Source: Holothuria scabra
Taxonomy: Eukaryota > Echinodermata > Holothuroidea > Aspidochirotida > Holothuriidae
Assembly: GCA_037179385.1 (NCBI GenBank)
Contig: CM074180.1
Span: forward strand, 27,695,455-27,759,454
Reading direction: 5' to 3'
DNA length: 64,000 bases
Shown here: positions 27,001-34,439 of the stretch, piece by piece
How the letters are laid out: every line of letters begins with the position of its first letter
Position numbering within the stretch: position 1 is the first letter of the stretch
Program-made: the position numbers and the translations under genes
Notes under the pieces: generated by a model
Databases searched by the model: none
What the model saw: only the letters and a program-made list of their open reading frames with translations
What the model was told of the DNA's origin: nothing

Positions 27001-29900
27001 GAAAGTCAACTCGGGGTGTGACAGATACAGCGCCGGTATATCAAAGTTACTGTGATTCCCAAGTTTACACTTAACTGTACAAATTATCAGTTTTGGTGTA
27101 GCTAGACTAGGCCTATATGGAAGGATGGTTAGGAAAATAAAGGTTCTTTTTCCTATTCAAAATGGAATCACCATATAACTTTCTGTAGGAGGGGGGTAGG
27201 CTATAGGGTTGATCTACACCTCAAAATGATGCCGAGACAGAGATCTATCTAATGAAATTACAAGTGACTCAATATTTCACATTTTATTTTTTGTGCCCAA
27301 GACTATAACTGTTAGTTTAGGGCCTCATTGAGAACCAATTTAGGCCTAGGCTAGCTTGGGCGCTTTCGGGCCAAGCCGTCCTCAAACCAACTTGTCCCCA
27401 AGCCAAGTCGTCGCCAAACCAACTCGTCCCCAAGCCAAGTCATCCCCAAGCAAAGTCGTTCCCAAGCAAAGTCGGCCCCAATATGAGAAATTAGTGAAAT
27501 TAGTCTTTCTCTAGATTTTCTCTTCCCACATCGGTTTTCTTTCCATGGACAATCCTGGTAACAATGTGAATGAATGGCATGAAAAATGTGACAAATTAAA
27601 AGCAAGAAAAAATACAACACCAGATCGCATCCAAAGTAAAGTGCACCTTAAAAATTTTTGCCAAGAGGAGGGGGAGGGAGGGGAAACTCTATCCCTAAGA
27701 TCAAATTTCCCCTGCAAATATTATCATCGAAAAACCTTTGACACACCTGTATAGGTCCCAAATGTTATATCAAGGGAGGTGCCAGTGGCACGGATCAGAC
27801 TTTTTTATTAGCAAAACGAAAGTCAATACTTTCAAAGGTCGTTTACTTAAATTTTAATTTTTTAACCTATAAATCTGATTGGGGGAAGGGGGTAATTATA
27901 AGAACACTGCAGTCCCCTCCTTTGGTTACCCACAGCCAGACCATGGCCTACCTACTAGGGCTGTCAGTTTCCGTTTAATTGCCTAAACGTTTAAACGGTC
28001 AAAATAAACGTTCGTTTACCGTTTAAACGATGTCCAAATATAACCGCCCTTGATTTCCCTTAGAATCTACCGTAAACACGATGATATGTACTAGTACTGG
28101 CTTTGAGACAATATTTTTGGCATGCCGCCCTCTATTATCACAAAACATCCGGGACATGCGTTGGCGGCTCTTTGGATACCTGCGTACCCGATATGTGTTA
28201 TGTATGTAGTACAGGAAATGCATGTCTGAACACGGCGGCTTTGCCGTCCACGGGCAGCTAACTGCTGCCGCGCAGGCTTCTTCACTGAACAGACTACATA
28301 CCTGGCCGAGCTAAACTGAGCTCGCGCAACGTTAAGTGATCGATATCATGGCATTAAAATTATACGTACACTAACGGGCATATTATTACCGAAAGTTCGG
28401 TGTTGTAATTGTAGACTTAAGGATTTAGTTTTAATGAAAATTGAAAGTAAAATCAACGTCGCAGATTCGACTTGTAGGCCTAGGCCTATGCATGTAGTTA
28501 GGCATTAGGCCTAACGTTAGTTATTGTGCAGTGTGCTACACTGACTAGTCACACTAATGTTATGGTGTTAGCTCGAAGAAGTTTGGGAGCAAACTTCGTT
28601 CATATCGTTTAAACGTTTGGGCTATGAAAGCGCCGTTTAAACGGCCGATCGTTCGTTTATACGTTTAAACGTTTAAACGTGACAGCCCTACTACCTACAA
28701 CATTACCACGATTTTGTACCCACATATATTAATTTACTAGGCCTAACAGTAAACCTGTTGAAGAACCTTTGTGAGAGGAATCACGCAAGTCACTTTTGCC
28801 CAATTCTCTCATCCCAAACAGTACCAATTCTCCTAACCTTCCTTGTAAAGCCCCTCCCGCAATTGTCTGAAATTCACCCTCATCCCACCAGACACAAATG
28901 ATCTCATTTTATTGCTTCAGGGTGAATATAGAAAGCTCAATGTGTACGTAATCAAAACACTATCAGACCAGTTCGTGCTGTGCAATATAAGTTTGGTATT
29001 CTGCATTGTTTGAATTAGCACTCAATCAAAAAGCTGAGCCAATTGAGAGTTTCTGTTACCCTATACTAGAAGTGTAGTTTGGGGTGAGAGGATCATCCCT
29101 TTAAGTGTATAAAATCACACCATTTTTCATATTGGGGACGACTTGGCTTGGGGACGACTTGGCTTGGGGATGTGTTGACTTGGGGACGAGTTGGTTTCGA
29201 CTTGGGGACGAGTTGGTTTCGGGACAACTTGGTGTGGGGACGAGTTGGTTTAGGGACGACTTGGCCTGCTTCGAGCTTGGGCTATGCTATAGGCCTACAA
29301 CATAAGGCAGACCTAACGTTATGCCTATGGGTTTAATCCCAGTGTGTGCACACCAGTCCAGGGTTAAGTTCAAGGAGTATTTCTGCTAGGGGTAGCGCAT
29401 ACTTTTAGCCTAACGTTAGGATTGAGTAGTGGTTGGATCAAAGTTTGAACACCTTATTTTAAATGCTTACTTATTCACTGATCGATGCAAAGTAATTGTC
29501 AGTTACGCGATACGGAGCCACAATTATTTCTTAATGATATTTTAAATAATTGAAGAAAATACTGTCTTATTACTCATGGAAATGAATGATTTTAATGAGG
29601 CGTTCGAATTTAGAACCTGTTCGAACTTTGAACCAACCTTATAACAACATTACGTCCAATGTATTATGTACTAACTACTATACCGCTAGGACGACGTTAC
29701 TAGTATTAACATTAGGCTTAATGCCCACATAATGGTAGGCTAACCGACGCAACGTATGACTATGAAGAGATCTTCATTTGTATACATAGAGTAACTTAAG
29801 AAGTTCAAACCCTACCTGATGTTGATATCCCAAACTTTGATAGTCTTGCACGAAGCTCAACAACTTTGAGCTTCTCAAGCTCTTCAACCGAGGGAATCAT
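1..29900 (-). CDS. SF3B2: SF3B2 (SAP145), splicing factor 3b subunit 2, 3'-partial, 18 coding exons seen
   Basis: Core subunit of SF3b in U2 snRNP; it acts in the nucleus at branch-site recognition, and the family is known to bind SF3B4. Joining the 18 exons listed below gives 1072 in-frame codons with no stop; all junctions agree in phase. Domains in order: SAP domain (about residues 5-45), Gln/Glu coiled coil (about 95-180), Pro-rich region (about 195-512), acidic and lysine-rich segments (546-718), DUF382 block beginning SKKKLRKMNRLSVAELKQL (from about 722), PSP block with PPPWLIAMQRYGPPPSYP (about 900-936), then the conserved FGYHAGGWGKPPVDE and EIDRTPWGELE stretches. Human SF3B2 is 895 residues, so this protein is longer, mainly in the Pro-rich exon. 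The start is the ATG at 29900, just before the SAP domain. The C-terminal lysine-rich end lies outside the window. Identification is from recognised family sequence, not from a database search. Confidence 0.97.
426..577 (-). CDS. SF3B2: SF3B2 coding exon 17 (acidic)
   Basis: 152 nt, phase 0 to phase 2. Acceptor CCACAG, donor AGGG|GTAGGT. It encodes EIDRTPWGELE, a long Glu/Asp/Ser run, and ETGLITPAE. Confidence 0.95.
1587..1694 (-). CDS. SF3B2: SF3B2 coding exon 16
   Basis: 108 nt, 36 codons, phase 0. Acceptor TTTACAG, donor CAG|GTAATG. It encodes CTFGYHAGGWGKPPVDELGK and the YGDVFGTNADDFQ segment. Confidence 0.96.
2578..2685 (-). CDS. SF3B2: SF3B2 coding exon 15 (PSP domain)
   Basis: 108 nt, 36 codons, phase 0. 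Acceptor TTCCAG, donor GAG|GTGAGA. It encodes PPPWLIAMQRYGPPPSYPHL and KIPGLNSPIPE, the core of the PSP (proline-rich, spliceosome-associated) domain. Confidence 0.96.
2755..3000 (+). repeat. Possible tRNA-derived SINE fragment in SF3B2 intron 14
   Basis: A tRNA-like head with an ACCAAGTGGTTA box-A-like motif and a GGTTTGATTCC box-B-like motif is followed by unrelated AT-rich body sequence. The boundaries are uncertain. Confidence 0.4.
3726..3864 (-). CDS. SF3B2: SF3B2 coding exon 14
   Basis: 139 nt, phase 2 to phase 0. Acceptor CACAG, donor GAG|GTAAG. It encodes WQTKPKLTMHGELYYEGKEF and the start of the PSP block (SDELRTALGMPTGE). Confidence 0.96.
4485..4705 (+). repeat. Interspersed repeat, copy 1 (second copy at 22640-22845)
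   Basis: Shares GATTGCACACCA, TTGCACAACNAGAT and TTTGTAGCACACCTGG in the same order with 22640-22845, and both end in a TCAAGGCCT or CCAAGGCCT motif. Neither copy has coding capacity. Confidence 0.65.
5000..5195 (+). repeat. tRNA-derived SINE copy in SF3B2 intron 13
   Basis: A head with GGTCAAGTGGTTAGAG (box A-like) and GGAGTTCTGAGTCCTGG (box B-like) is followed by a body sharing GCCAGTCAGCCACAACTGG and CTCCATCTAACC with the SINEs at 34.3, 46.0, 58.8 and 61.8 kb. Confidence 0.65.
7709..7809 (-). CDS. SF3B2: SF3B2 coding exon 13 (DUF382 end)
   Basis: 101 nt, phase 0 to phase 2. Acceptor TTTTAG, donor TTTAG|GTGAGC. It encodes VRPKMGKIDIDYQKLHDAFF, conserved in the family. Confidence 0.95.
7810..8554 (-). 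other. SF3B2: GC-AG intron of SF3B2 (intron 12)
   Basis: Donor AAG|GCAAGT at 8555/8554 and acceptor TTTTAG at 7811-7810. The flanking coding sequence is contiguous in the family. GC-AG introns are a known minority class spliced by the major spliceosome. Confidence 0.85.
8555..8707 (-). CDS. SF3B2: SF3B2 coding exon 12 (DUF382), GC donor
   Basis: 153 nt, phase 0 at both ends. It encodes RNTVPVPRHWCFKRKYLQGK and PPFELPDFIKKTGI, near-identical to vertebrate SF3B2. The acceptor is CAAG. The donor is AAG|GCAAGT, a GC in place of GT with otherwise perfect consensus; no usable GT restores the conserved junction to exon 13. Confidence 0.94.
9750..9902 (-). CDS. SF3B2: SF3B2 coding exon 11 (start of DUF382)
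   Basis: 153 nt, phase 0 at both ends. Acceptor CAATAG, donor AAA|GTGAGT. It encodes the strongly conserved KKKLRKMNRLSVAELKQLV and DVVEMHDVTARDPKLLVYLK segments. Confidence 0.96.
10100..10810 (+). repeat. Two diverged copies of a local repeat in SF3B2 intron 10
   Basis: The stretch near 10115-10190 (CTCCTTCCCAGGAAAT, CTGAAAGGAAATT) recurs in the same order near 10675-10745. No coding capacity. Confidence 0.5.
10890..11015 (-). CDS. SF3B2: SF3B2 coding exon 10 (charged)
   Basis: 126 nt, 42 codons, phase 0 at both ends. Acceptor TTTGCAG, donor GAG|GTTAGT. It is Lys/Glu-rich and ends with an acidic Ser/Asp/Glu run, as in the human segment before the DUF382 block. Confidence 0.9.
11383..11607 (-). 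CDS. SF3B2: SF3B2 coding exon 9 (basic then conserved VEIEYV)
   Basis: 225 nt, phase 0 at both ends. Acceptor TATGTAG, donor AGG|GTAAGT. It begins with a highly basic KKKRRKEAKRR-type segment and ends with VEIEYVPEKLEI and FARIFEAFR, matching the conserved VEIEYV...RIFEAF block of SF3B2. Confidence 0.93.
13073..13372 (+). mobile_element. GGGCC-ended MITE, copy A
   Basis: About 300 bp with inverted ends (GGGCCAATCCTCTCACCC left; its complement-type GGGTGAGAGAATTGGGCC right), flanked on both sides by TTTAA. Copies occur at 24032, 28798 and 48610, with a weak one near 32236. The TTAA-containing flank suggests a piggyBac-like origin, but this is not proven. Confidence 0.75.
13658..13824 (-). CDS. 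SF3B2: SF3B2 coding exon 8 (acidic)
   Basis: 167 nt, phase 1 to phase 0. Acceptor TTGACAG, donor CTT|GTGAGT. It encodes an acidic run (GYDDEEEEEEEPE) followed by a lysine/arginine segment. Confidence 0.9.
14209..14225. repeat. Poly(A) tract
   Basis: A run of A in SF3B2 intron 7, close to the exon 7 donor side. It may be a retroposon tail, but no body was recognised. Confidence 0.7.
14334..14432 (-). CDS. SF3B2: SF3B2 coding exon 7
   Basis: 99 nt, phase 1 to phase 1. Acceptor TTCTAG, donor GAAG|GTAAGT. It encodes EIKLPLALEKVLAYKEERAQ, matching the conserved ALEKxLxxKExR segment of animal SF3B2. Confidence 0.93.
15125..15905. repeat. Satellite array, five units of about 156 bp
   Basis: GACCTCAAATGACC recurs at about 15154, 15311, 15467, 15623 and 15779, a period of 156-157. 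Units contain TTTGACCTCTACCAAAAACA and the motif ATATCGTGTTTACAAG. The array ends in a CA-rich run and a perfect hairpin (15952-15980). It lies in SF3B2 intron 6. Confidence 0.92.
15952..15980. repeat. Perfect 11-bp stem hairpin at the end of the satellite array
   Basis: GATTCCTTGCC and its exact reverse complement GGCAAGGAATC flank a 7-base loop, directly after the CA-rich run that ends the 156-bp array. Confidence 0.85.
16130..17995. repeat. Satellite array, about 12-13 units of about 145 bp
   Basis: TGACCTTTGACCTCCACCAA-type segments recur every 144-150 bases, with GTAAACAAGGATTTCGGGGT and ATCATAACACATCAACA parts in each unit. It is related to the 15.1-kb array and likewise ends in a CA repeat. 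Open frames seen across it are periodic artefacts. Confidence 0.92.
18004..18095. repeat. (CA)n microsatellite
   Basis: About 90 bases of CA with a few TA/CG interruptions, placed at the end of the 145-bp array as the shorter CA run is at the end of the 156-bp array. Confidence 0.95.
19651..20466 (-). CDS. SF3B2: SF3B2 coding exon 6 (large Pro/Gly-rich exon)
   Basis: 816 nt, 272 codons, phase 1 to phase 1. Acceptor TTTTGCAG, donor AAAG|GTTGGT. It is almost entirely Pro-rich low complexity with RGPP, PPPRPP and RGGPPRPP-like segments that resemble RGG/PPR interaction sequence. It is the main reason the protein is longer than the human one. The open minus-strand frame in the +1 register is a by-product of the composition. 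Confidence 0.92.
20813..21600. repeat. Tandem duplication (about 395 bp x 2) including the 3' part of SF3B2 exon 5
   Basis: Unit 1 (20813-21207) and unit 2 (21208-about 21600) align at an offset of 395 bases throughout, including TCCCTCTGAGAATTTG near both starts. Unit 2 ends inside exon 5. Unit 1 therefore carries a relic of the last 56 exon bases (21152-21207) with its donor changed from CAG|GT to CAT|GT, and it has no acceptor of its own. The junction has TTCC microhomology. The relic is expected not to be spliced. Confidence 0.9.
21545..21683 (-). CDS. SF3B2: SF3B2 coding exon 5
   Basis: 139 nt, phase 0 to phase 1. Acceptor TTAACAG, donor CCAG|GTAAAA. It encodes a helix with EELLRHQQLAIQEITKQ and a Pro tail. 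The 3' 56 nt of this exon and its downstream intron also exist as a diverged tandem copy at 20813-21207. Confidence 0.9.
22183..22572 (-). CDS. SF3B2: SF3B2 coding exon 4 (coiled coil, Pro/Gln-rich)
   Basis: 390 nt, 130 codons, phase 0 at both ends. Acceptor AATTAG directly before an ATG codon, donor GAA|GTGAGT. It encodes Pro runs followed by a long charged Gln/Glu/Lys helix resembling the coiled-coil segment of vertebrate SF3B2, a second Pro run, and a Met/Gln-rich tail. Confidence 0.93.
22640..22845 (+). repeat. Interspersed repeat, copy 2
   Basis: Diverged copy of 4485-4705 in the same orientation, in SF3B2 intron 3. Family unknown. Confidence 0.6.
23590..23720 (+). repeat. Interspersed repeat with inverted partner at 54880-54990
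   Basis: GTGGGTTCCTTAATTTTTCA, CCATGGTAACC and CAATGGGTTCTGT reappear as reverse complements at 54.88-54.99 kb. Family unknown. Confidence 0.55.
24032..24327 (+). mobile_element. GGGCC-ended MITE, copy B
   Basis: 296 bp with inverted ends GGGCCAAACCTCTCACCC and GGGTGAGAGAACAAGGGCC, bordered by TTTAAA and TTTAAG. It is in the same orientation as copy A, in SF3B2 intron 3. Confidence 0.75.
24480..24532 (-). CDS. SF3B2: SF3B2 coding exon 3
   Basis: 53 nt, phase 1 to phase 0. Acceptor CCCTAG, donor CAG|GTAAGC. It encodes a short linker, ETQDPNMAPPRIPPTPAQ. Confidence 0.9.
25175..25228 (-). CDS. SF3B2: SF3B2 coding exon 2 (SAP domain second half)
   Basis: 54 nt, entering and leaving in phase 1. 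Acceptor TTGCAG and donor GAAG|GTAGG. It encodes GRKAELIEKLRSYYEEHE, the second SAP helix, so the SAP fold is split by a 4.6-kb intron full of mobile elements. Confidence 0.93.
25281..25394. mobile_element. Short hairpin MITE in SF3B2 intron 1
   Basis: A 114-bp near-perfect inverted repeat: arms of about 46 bp beginning CTGGGG, containing CGTTCCACAAAGAGTTACGC, with about four mismatches, around a 22-bp loop. Such GGGCCCGTTCCACAAAG-ended palindromes are common in marine invertebrate genomes. No clear target duplication was found. Confidence 0.8.
26440..26540. repeat. Probable interspersed repeat fragment
   Basis: An (AAT)n run is followed by CGGTTCTTATAAAGCACCTT and CAAAGCGCTGAATG, a motif pair recognised as a widespread marine-invertebrate repeat. 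This rests on recollection only. Confidence 0.35.
27956..28690. mobile_element. Non-autonomous hAT element (735 bp) nested in the foldback
   Basis: Ends TAGGGCTGTCA and TGACAGCCCTA, flanked by an exact 8-bp target duplication CTACCTAC (27948-27955 and 28691-28698), the hallmark of hAT. Both subterminal regions hold several CGTTTAAACG palindromes, likely transposase-binding repeats. No long frame. Confidence 0.9.
28798..29100 (-). mobile_element. GGGCC-ended MITE, copy C (inverted)
   Basis: Reverse-orientation copy of the 13073/24032 family, with AATTCTCTCATCCCAAACAG at the left and GGGGTGAGAGGATCATCCC then TTTAA at the right. It sits inside the foldback element. Confidence 0.7.
29816..29900 (-). 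CDS. SF3B2: SF3B2 coding exon 1 (start, SAP domain first half)
   Basis: 85 nt: start ATG plus 28 codons, ending in phase 1. It encodes MIPSVEELEKLKVVELRARL and the following loop, the first helix of a SAP domain. The donor reads CAG|GTAGGG. The gene's 5' UTR must lie just above 29900; no earlier in-frame ATG was needed to complete the domain. Confidence 0.9.
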
Positions 29901-30237
29901 CTTTCCAAGTTCGCCAGTCGCAGAAATTTCACTGTGTGACTAGTCCACTAATCCCGATGTATGCACTCGTTACAACATGAAGTCCTTTCCATTGTAGCTC
30001 TTCCATTATATTATCATTTATTCCTAGAGTATGATTAGATGAAACAAAAATAAATAATTAAGTCCCCATTATTGTAACATTAAAGGTACTATTGAACATG
30101 TTCGTATTTTTAAATGTGTTAATTGTTGATTTCTCCGGTTAAATATTCAATTTTGGGAAAAGAAAGTATCAACTTTAGAAAAACAAGCCTCCAGTAGTGG
30201 AAATACTGTTATGAACATTGCATTGTGGATGAGGAGG
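29901..30237 (-). promoter_or_regulatory. Presumed SF3B2 5' UTR and promoter region
   Basis: Sequence directly upstream of the SF3B2 ATG. No TATA box at a convincing spacing was found. The placement follows only from the start codon. Confidence 0.45.
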
Positions 30238-30285
30238 AATCGCGTAACGCCGCGCCGTGCCGCGCCGCGCGCGCCGTTCGATCTG
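30238..30285. promoter_or_regulatory. Short CpG-dense GC tract upstream of SF3B2
   Basis: About 48 bases dominated by CGCCGCGCCGTGCCGCG-type sequence within otherwise AT-rich DNA, about 340 bases upstream of the SF3B2 ATG. It could be a promoter element or a Z-DNA-prone repeat. Confidence 0.4.
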
Positions 30286-30385
30286 AACCATACATGTGTG
30301 TATGTACTAAGGAACGCCTTAGGCTTTCATTTTCATATAGATGCAACGTTGAGTCAACGTAAATCTGTCAGTCCTTTTCCACCGC

Positions 30386-30600
30386 ACATGGAAATGTTGA
30401 TTTGATTTGAATTTATTCGCACAACGAAAAAACAAGACAGACAAAGAAGGACAGCAAAAATAAAAGTACACGATAGGACATGTGCAGGGATGACATAGAA
30501 AAGTCTGACAAGCAGACTTTTTTCCTCTGTGGTCCCTAAAACATATAAAGATACAACATAAAACACAGCACAGTTCACAAGAAAATCTTAAAAGTAAAAT
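30386..30600. repeat. Possible LINE 3'-end-like repeat
   Basis: TTTGATTTGAATTTATTCGC followed by ACAACGAAAAAACAAGACAG resembles tails of marine non-LTR elements. Low confidence, as there is no coding part. Confidence 0.3.
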
Positions 30601-33453
30601 TGTAAAATATGGAGCTCGTATGGAGCTAATGTTCGGGGTAAAACTCGGAAAAGAAGGGACTTGGAGGGGGGGTGAATTAGGCCTATGTAAAACGGAGAGT
30701 AATATTTTGTGAGTAGGGGAATTAATTATGAATTACTGGGTTTCCTAGACTCAGCGTTGAAAATTCATAGCTTTTAAGTTGTTGGCACCGGGAACCATCT
30801 GTCCAGTTCAGTGTATTTCGTTTATTAACACATTTACATAGATGCATATATGAAAACAAGATGCAACGGTGACCCTAGAGTTATAATCACCGTTGTGACG
30901 CTGGAAAAACAGTAATATAAGTCCGACTATACTGCCTACATCCTAGGCTTTCTGGAGCCAGTCAAGTCATTGAAGTCACACCCTTGCAAAGGATACAGAG
31001 AGGGGCGATTTTTGGCCCAGGGGCGACTTTGACTGGATCCTAAAAGCAATAGCCTCTTACAAAGTCGAGTCCGACAAACTCCGATGCCTTCTTACAAACT
31101 TACAAACAAACAGAAGTTGACCTGATTCAAAACTCAAAAGTGACTAGGCCCGATATTTTTTCTATGTGAATGAAAAGCAACAAGATTCGCCATCTCAATG
31201 GGTAGACAAGTTCTTGTTGAACTGTAAAGGCAATAAACCTACCGGCGTAATAGTTAGTTGTGTTTAAGTAATGCGTTTCCAAAGCTAAGAGCCTATTTTT
31301 CTCATTTTGAGAGCGCCCCCACTTAATCTTACAACATTGTAGCTATGGGGGTTTCGAAAAAAAAAATCGTTAATTATACTCCAATAAACATAGTTTATTC
31401 TGCCATTAATACATTCCTTATTATGCGTTTGTCCATATAAACCTTGTCCACACAACGACCAGCCAAGGTCCCTTACTAATTCAATGGTACCCGAGAGGTC
31501 ACACTGTATCCAGGCTTTGTTCAGTAAAATTGTCGATCAATGTCTTAAAAATCTTTCCTCGGTCAAAAAATACGTTGCAGGCTTTTCCTCTTTTTTATTT
31601 TTTTCTTTTCGTTTTTTTTTCGTATTTTCTCGTTAAAAACCCTTCAAATTGTTTTATTTGTAGCTTTATCCAAATTGTGTAATTTCTCCACTATTTCTTC
31701 ACTATTTACAAGGAGAATACGTAGGTTCGCACTGAAAAATGACGCATTGGAATCCGTTGGGTTTGTATAAAATTATTATTGCTTAATTATTTAACAAACA
31801 ATTATTTGTTTTCTTGTTAACATGAAGGCCTTTAAAAATCATATCTTACATTTAATGTGATCATATATAAAATAATTATACTAAAGCTATATGGTACGTT
31901 CCCCTACAAATAAATGGACTAGACTAGGCTCCAAACTGGACAAAATAATGCAAGACAGATGAAAGGCTCACAGTTGTATTTGCAAGCATTTCGGGCATTC
32001 ACTCTAATTTTCCACTGAATTACGTTAAAAAGGTAATTCTCATTCTATATCCTGTCATATATTTCTCAAATTTTCAACAAACGTACACATTTTCAATTAA
32101 ATTCATTCAAAAAGTGGGCGGTACCTTGACTTGTTCGGCACCAAGCTCGTTGTGAAATCTTAGCGGAGTTATCACACAAGCGAAAATGAGACAACTGTTC
32201 AGTCCATTATTCTAGTCCAAATTAACATGCTCCCGTAACGGCCTAAAACTCATCTTCATCCAGACACCATCTCAGTTTAATATGCTTTACGGTGACAATA
32301 TCAGATCAAAACTCTCCATGCAGTTCAATGTTTGTAGTATATGAGCCGCAACACTGTATTTTTTAACATGCCGTAAATCAGAGAGCTCTGTCAATAGAGA
32401 ATTTCTGTAGACTAATACCTTTTCATAGATTTTTTGTTGGTTTTCATTTAAATATCTTTTTGTTCTGTGCTAATTTGTGTAATTAAATTTGTATTGTGTG
32501 ACTCTAACACCTCTTTGGAGGTATAAAGGATAATAAACTGAAACTACAAAATGTGTAGTTTGGAGTGAGAGTTGGCTGCCTCACATCGGCATAAAATAGT
32601 CCCGTATATTTCATAAGTATAAGTCAGAGTGCTTCATAATTATCAAAGTACATGGTTGTCCGATACACATTCGACGTGCAGTGCGATGAGAATGCAGATA
32701 GACAGGCTCTAAACTATAGACTACAATTTAGGCAATATGCCATTTTCCAAAATGTATGAGGTGCTTAACCAATTTTCTGAAGATACTCTTCAACCAGACG
32801 TCATTCGCCCTAAGCTATGAACCTAGGCCGAACGACTAGGAAATTCCCAATTTTTTTTTCTTCAGCTTTTTGTGATGAAAGGGCCGTTACAATTACGTGT
32901 CACTAATACCTTTTGTTGAACTATCTAGTCTTGTTATTGCGAACTACAATGTTAAAAAGGAACACAACTTGTTGTTTGTTATTGTCTGGGGCGAGTTTGT
33001 CAGGATGCGAGTTTTTGAGGGGCGGCTTTTTAAGGGGCGACGGTGTTAGGGGTGACTTTGTTGGCCGAGGAGTGAGAATGTCAGGTTGTGAGATTTTAGA
33101 GAGCGACTTTGTGATGGACAATTAAATTTGCTAGGGGGTGACTTGACATCGGCATAAAGAATATAAGCTCCGGAGTCCAGTTGTATTGATGGGTGGTTAC
33201 CAATGACAATGCTGATCTACAGTTATCGTGCAATTTTAGGCTACTGTAGGAGAACTGATAGCATAAAAGTTTGGAAAAAGCGAGGTCGGATAGAACATTG
33301 ACCACTTAATGATCTCTGATCCCGAGACAAATGTTCGGGGTTGCATTTTTCAAATTAGGAAGGTAGGCCTATATTAAGGACATACGCAGCCTCTTCCATG
33401 GCCGTACGTGACAATTGGCCCAAACCATGCCTCAACGGGCAGATTTCGGTGCC
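30601..33453. other. Intergenic, no gene seen
   Basis: No exon or conserved frame was recognised. It holds a weak GGGCC-MITE relic around 32236-32575 (CCAGACACCATCTCAGTTTA, GTAGTTTGGAGTGAGAG) and a degenerate G-rich minisatellite at 32987-33125. Confidence 0.5.
32987..33125. repeat. Degenerate G-rich minisatellite
   Basis: Irregular repeats of GGGGCGACTTTG / GGATGCGAGTTT type, similar in feel to the 16-bp units of the foldback arms at 27.4 and 29.2 kb. Confidence 0.5.
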
Positions 33454-33509
33454 TCAGTCAGTCAGTCAGTCAGTCAGTCAGTCAGTCAGTCAGTCAGTCA
33501 GTCAGTCAG
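33454..33509. repeat. (TCAG)n microsatellite
   Basis: About 14 uninterrupted TCAG units. Confidence 0.97.
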
Positions 33510-34299
33510 ACGGGCAGAGATCATAGGCTTACGAGAAGGAGAGGGGTGGCAGGGGGCAGACTTGCTTATAAGTAACAATCATTCTTCTGCATAATGTTTT
33601 GAGTCGTGTGCAACCTAGTACCTGAAATGGCCTATTATTTTATTACTTCCAAATCTTTGTCAAAAAACACACAAAAAAAACAAAACAGAAACGATATATA
33701 TTCAACGTTAAATTTTAATGAAAAAATAAAAATAATAAGGAAGAATTGCGACACATTCGGGTAGCTTGTGAGAAAAGTATTTTCTCATCAGACCCACTTC
33801 ACAAAGCAGTCAAAACTTTGCCCGAAATGATAAAGTATTCGGGTGAAGGTTAAAAGTGCTGGGACATGATACGCAAAGCGGGTACTCTGTTTTTATACGT
33901 AGGTCTAATGATACAATGTGAGAATGTCTTCCCAAAAGTCTGCTTAAAAACTTTTTTAATTCCACCTCGTATCGTAATATTTTTTCAAAAGGTGCTACTA
34001 ATAGATAAAACAAGATTTATATTCGGAAGTTCGGGCAGTCGAAAAGACAATATTATTTACTCAATATATATTAAATTTAGCTATGAGTCGCAACACAGTT
34101 AAACAATAAGCACGTTTCAATTGGGTTGTATAGTTTTTCCCCGAAAAGATATATACCAGACTATTTCATCCAATTGTAGTGATACATTTTATTTATAGAT
34201 TTCTAATCCACTGAATGACAGTTTTCTCAATTCTGATCACTCAGCGAGTTGCTGATTTTGCCCATTATTGCAAACAAAAACTCGAAATAGCGACTGCTT

Positions 34300-34410
34300 A
34301 GATCCTGCTTCCAAGCCAGTGAGCCACAACTGGAGAAAAGGCTGTGGCCGGCTCGACTTGAACCAATTGGTTGGAAACTGGGCCGTAAAGCTCCATATAA
34401 CTAACTCCAA
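34300..34410 (+). repeat. SINE body fragment
   Basis: CCAGTGAGCCACAACTGGAG and TTGGTTGGAAACTGGGCCGT followed by AGCTCCATATAACTAACT match the bodies of the SINEs at 58.8 and 61.8 kb in reverse orientation. The tRNA head is missing. Confidence 0.65.
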
Positions 34411-34439
34411 GCCTGGGAAATGCCATTTTCTGCTGCTTG

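Larger units (their letters stand above)
27335..29310. mobile_element. TU-like foldback transposon in SF3B2 intron 1
   Basis: Terminal inverted arms are built of tandem 16-bp units: left array about 27370-27482 (CCCCAAGCCAAGTCGT and variants), right array about 29131-29275 (TTGGGGACGACTTGGC and variants). Outer edges also mirror each other (TAGGCCTA...GCTTGGGC), as do the inner edges (TCATATTGGGG). Sea-urchin TU elements are a known foldback family with tandem repeats of about 15 bp in their arms. The interior is filled largely by a nested hAT element and a MITE; no transposase frame is seen. Confidence 0.75.

Noticed and set aside
29105..29336. Plus-strand frames with repeated GTTWLGDD-like words
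   Set aside because: Translation of the 16-bp foldback-arm units; no sign of a real protein.
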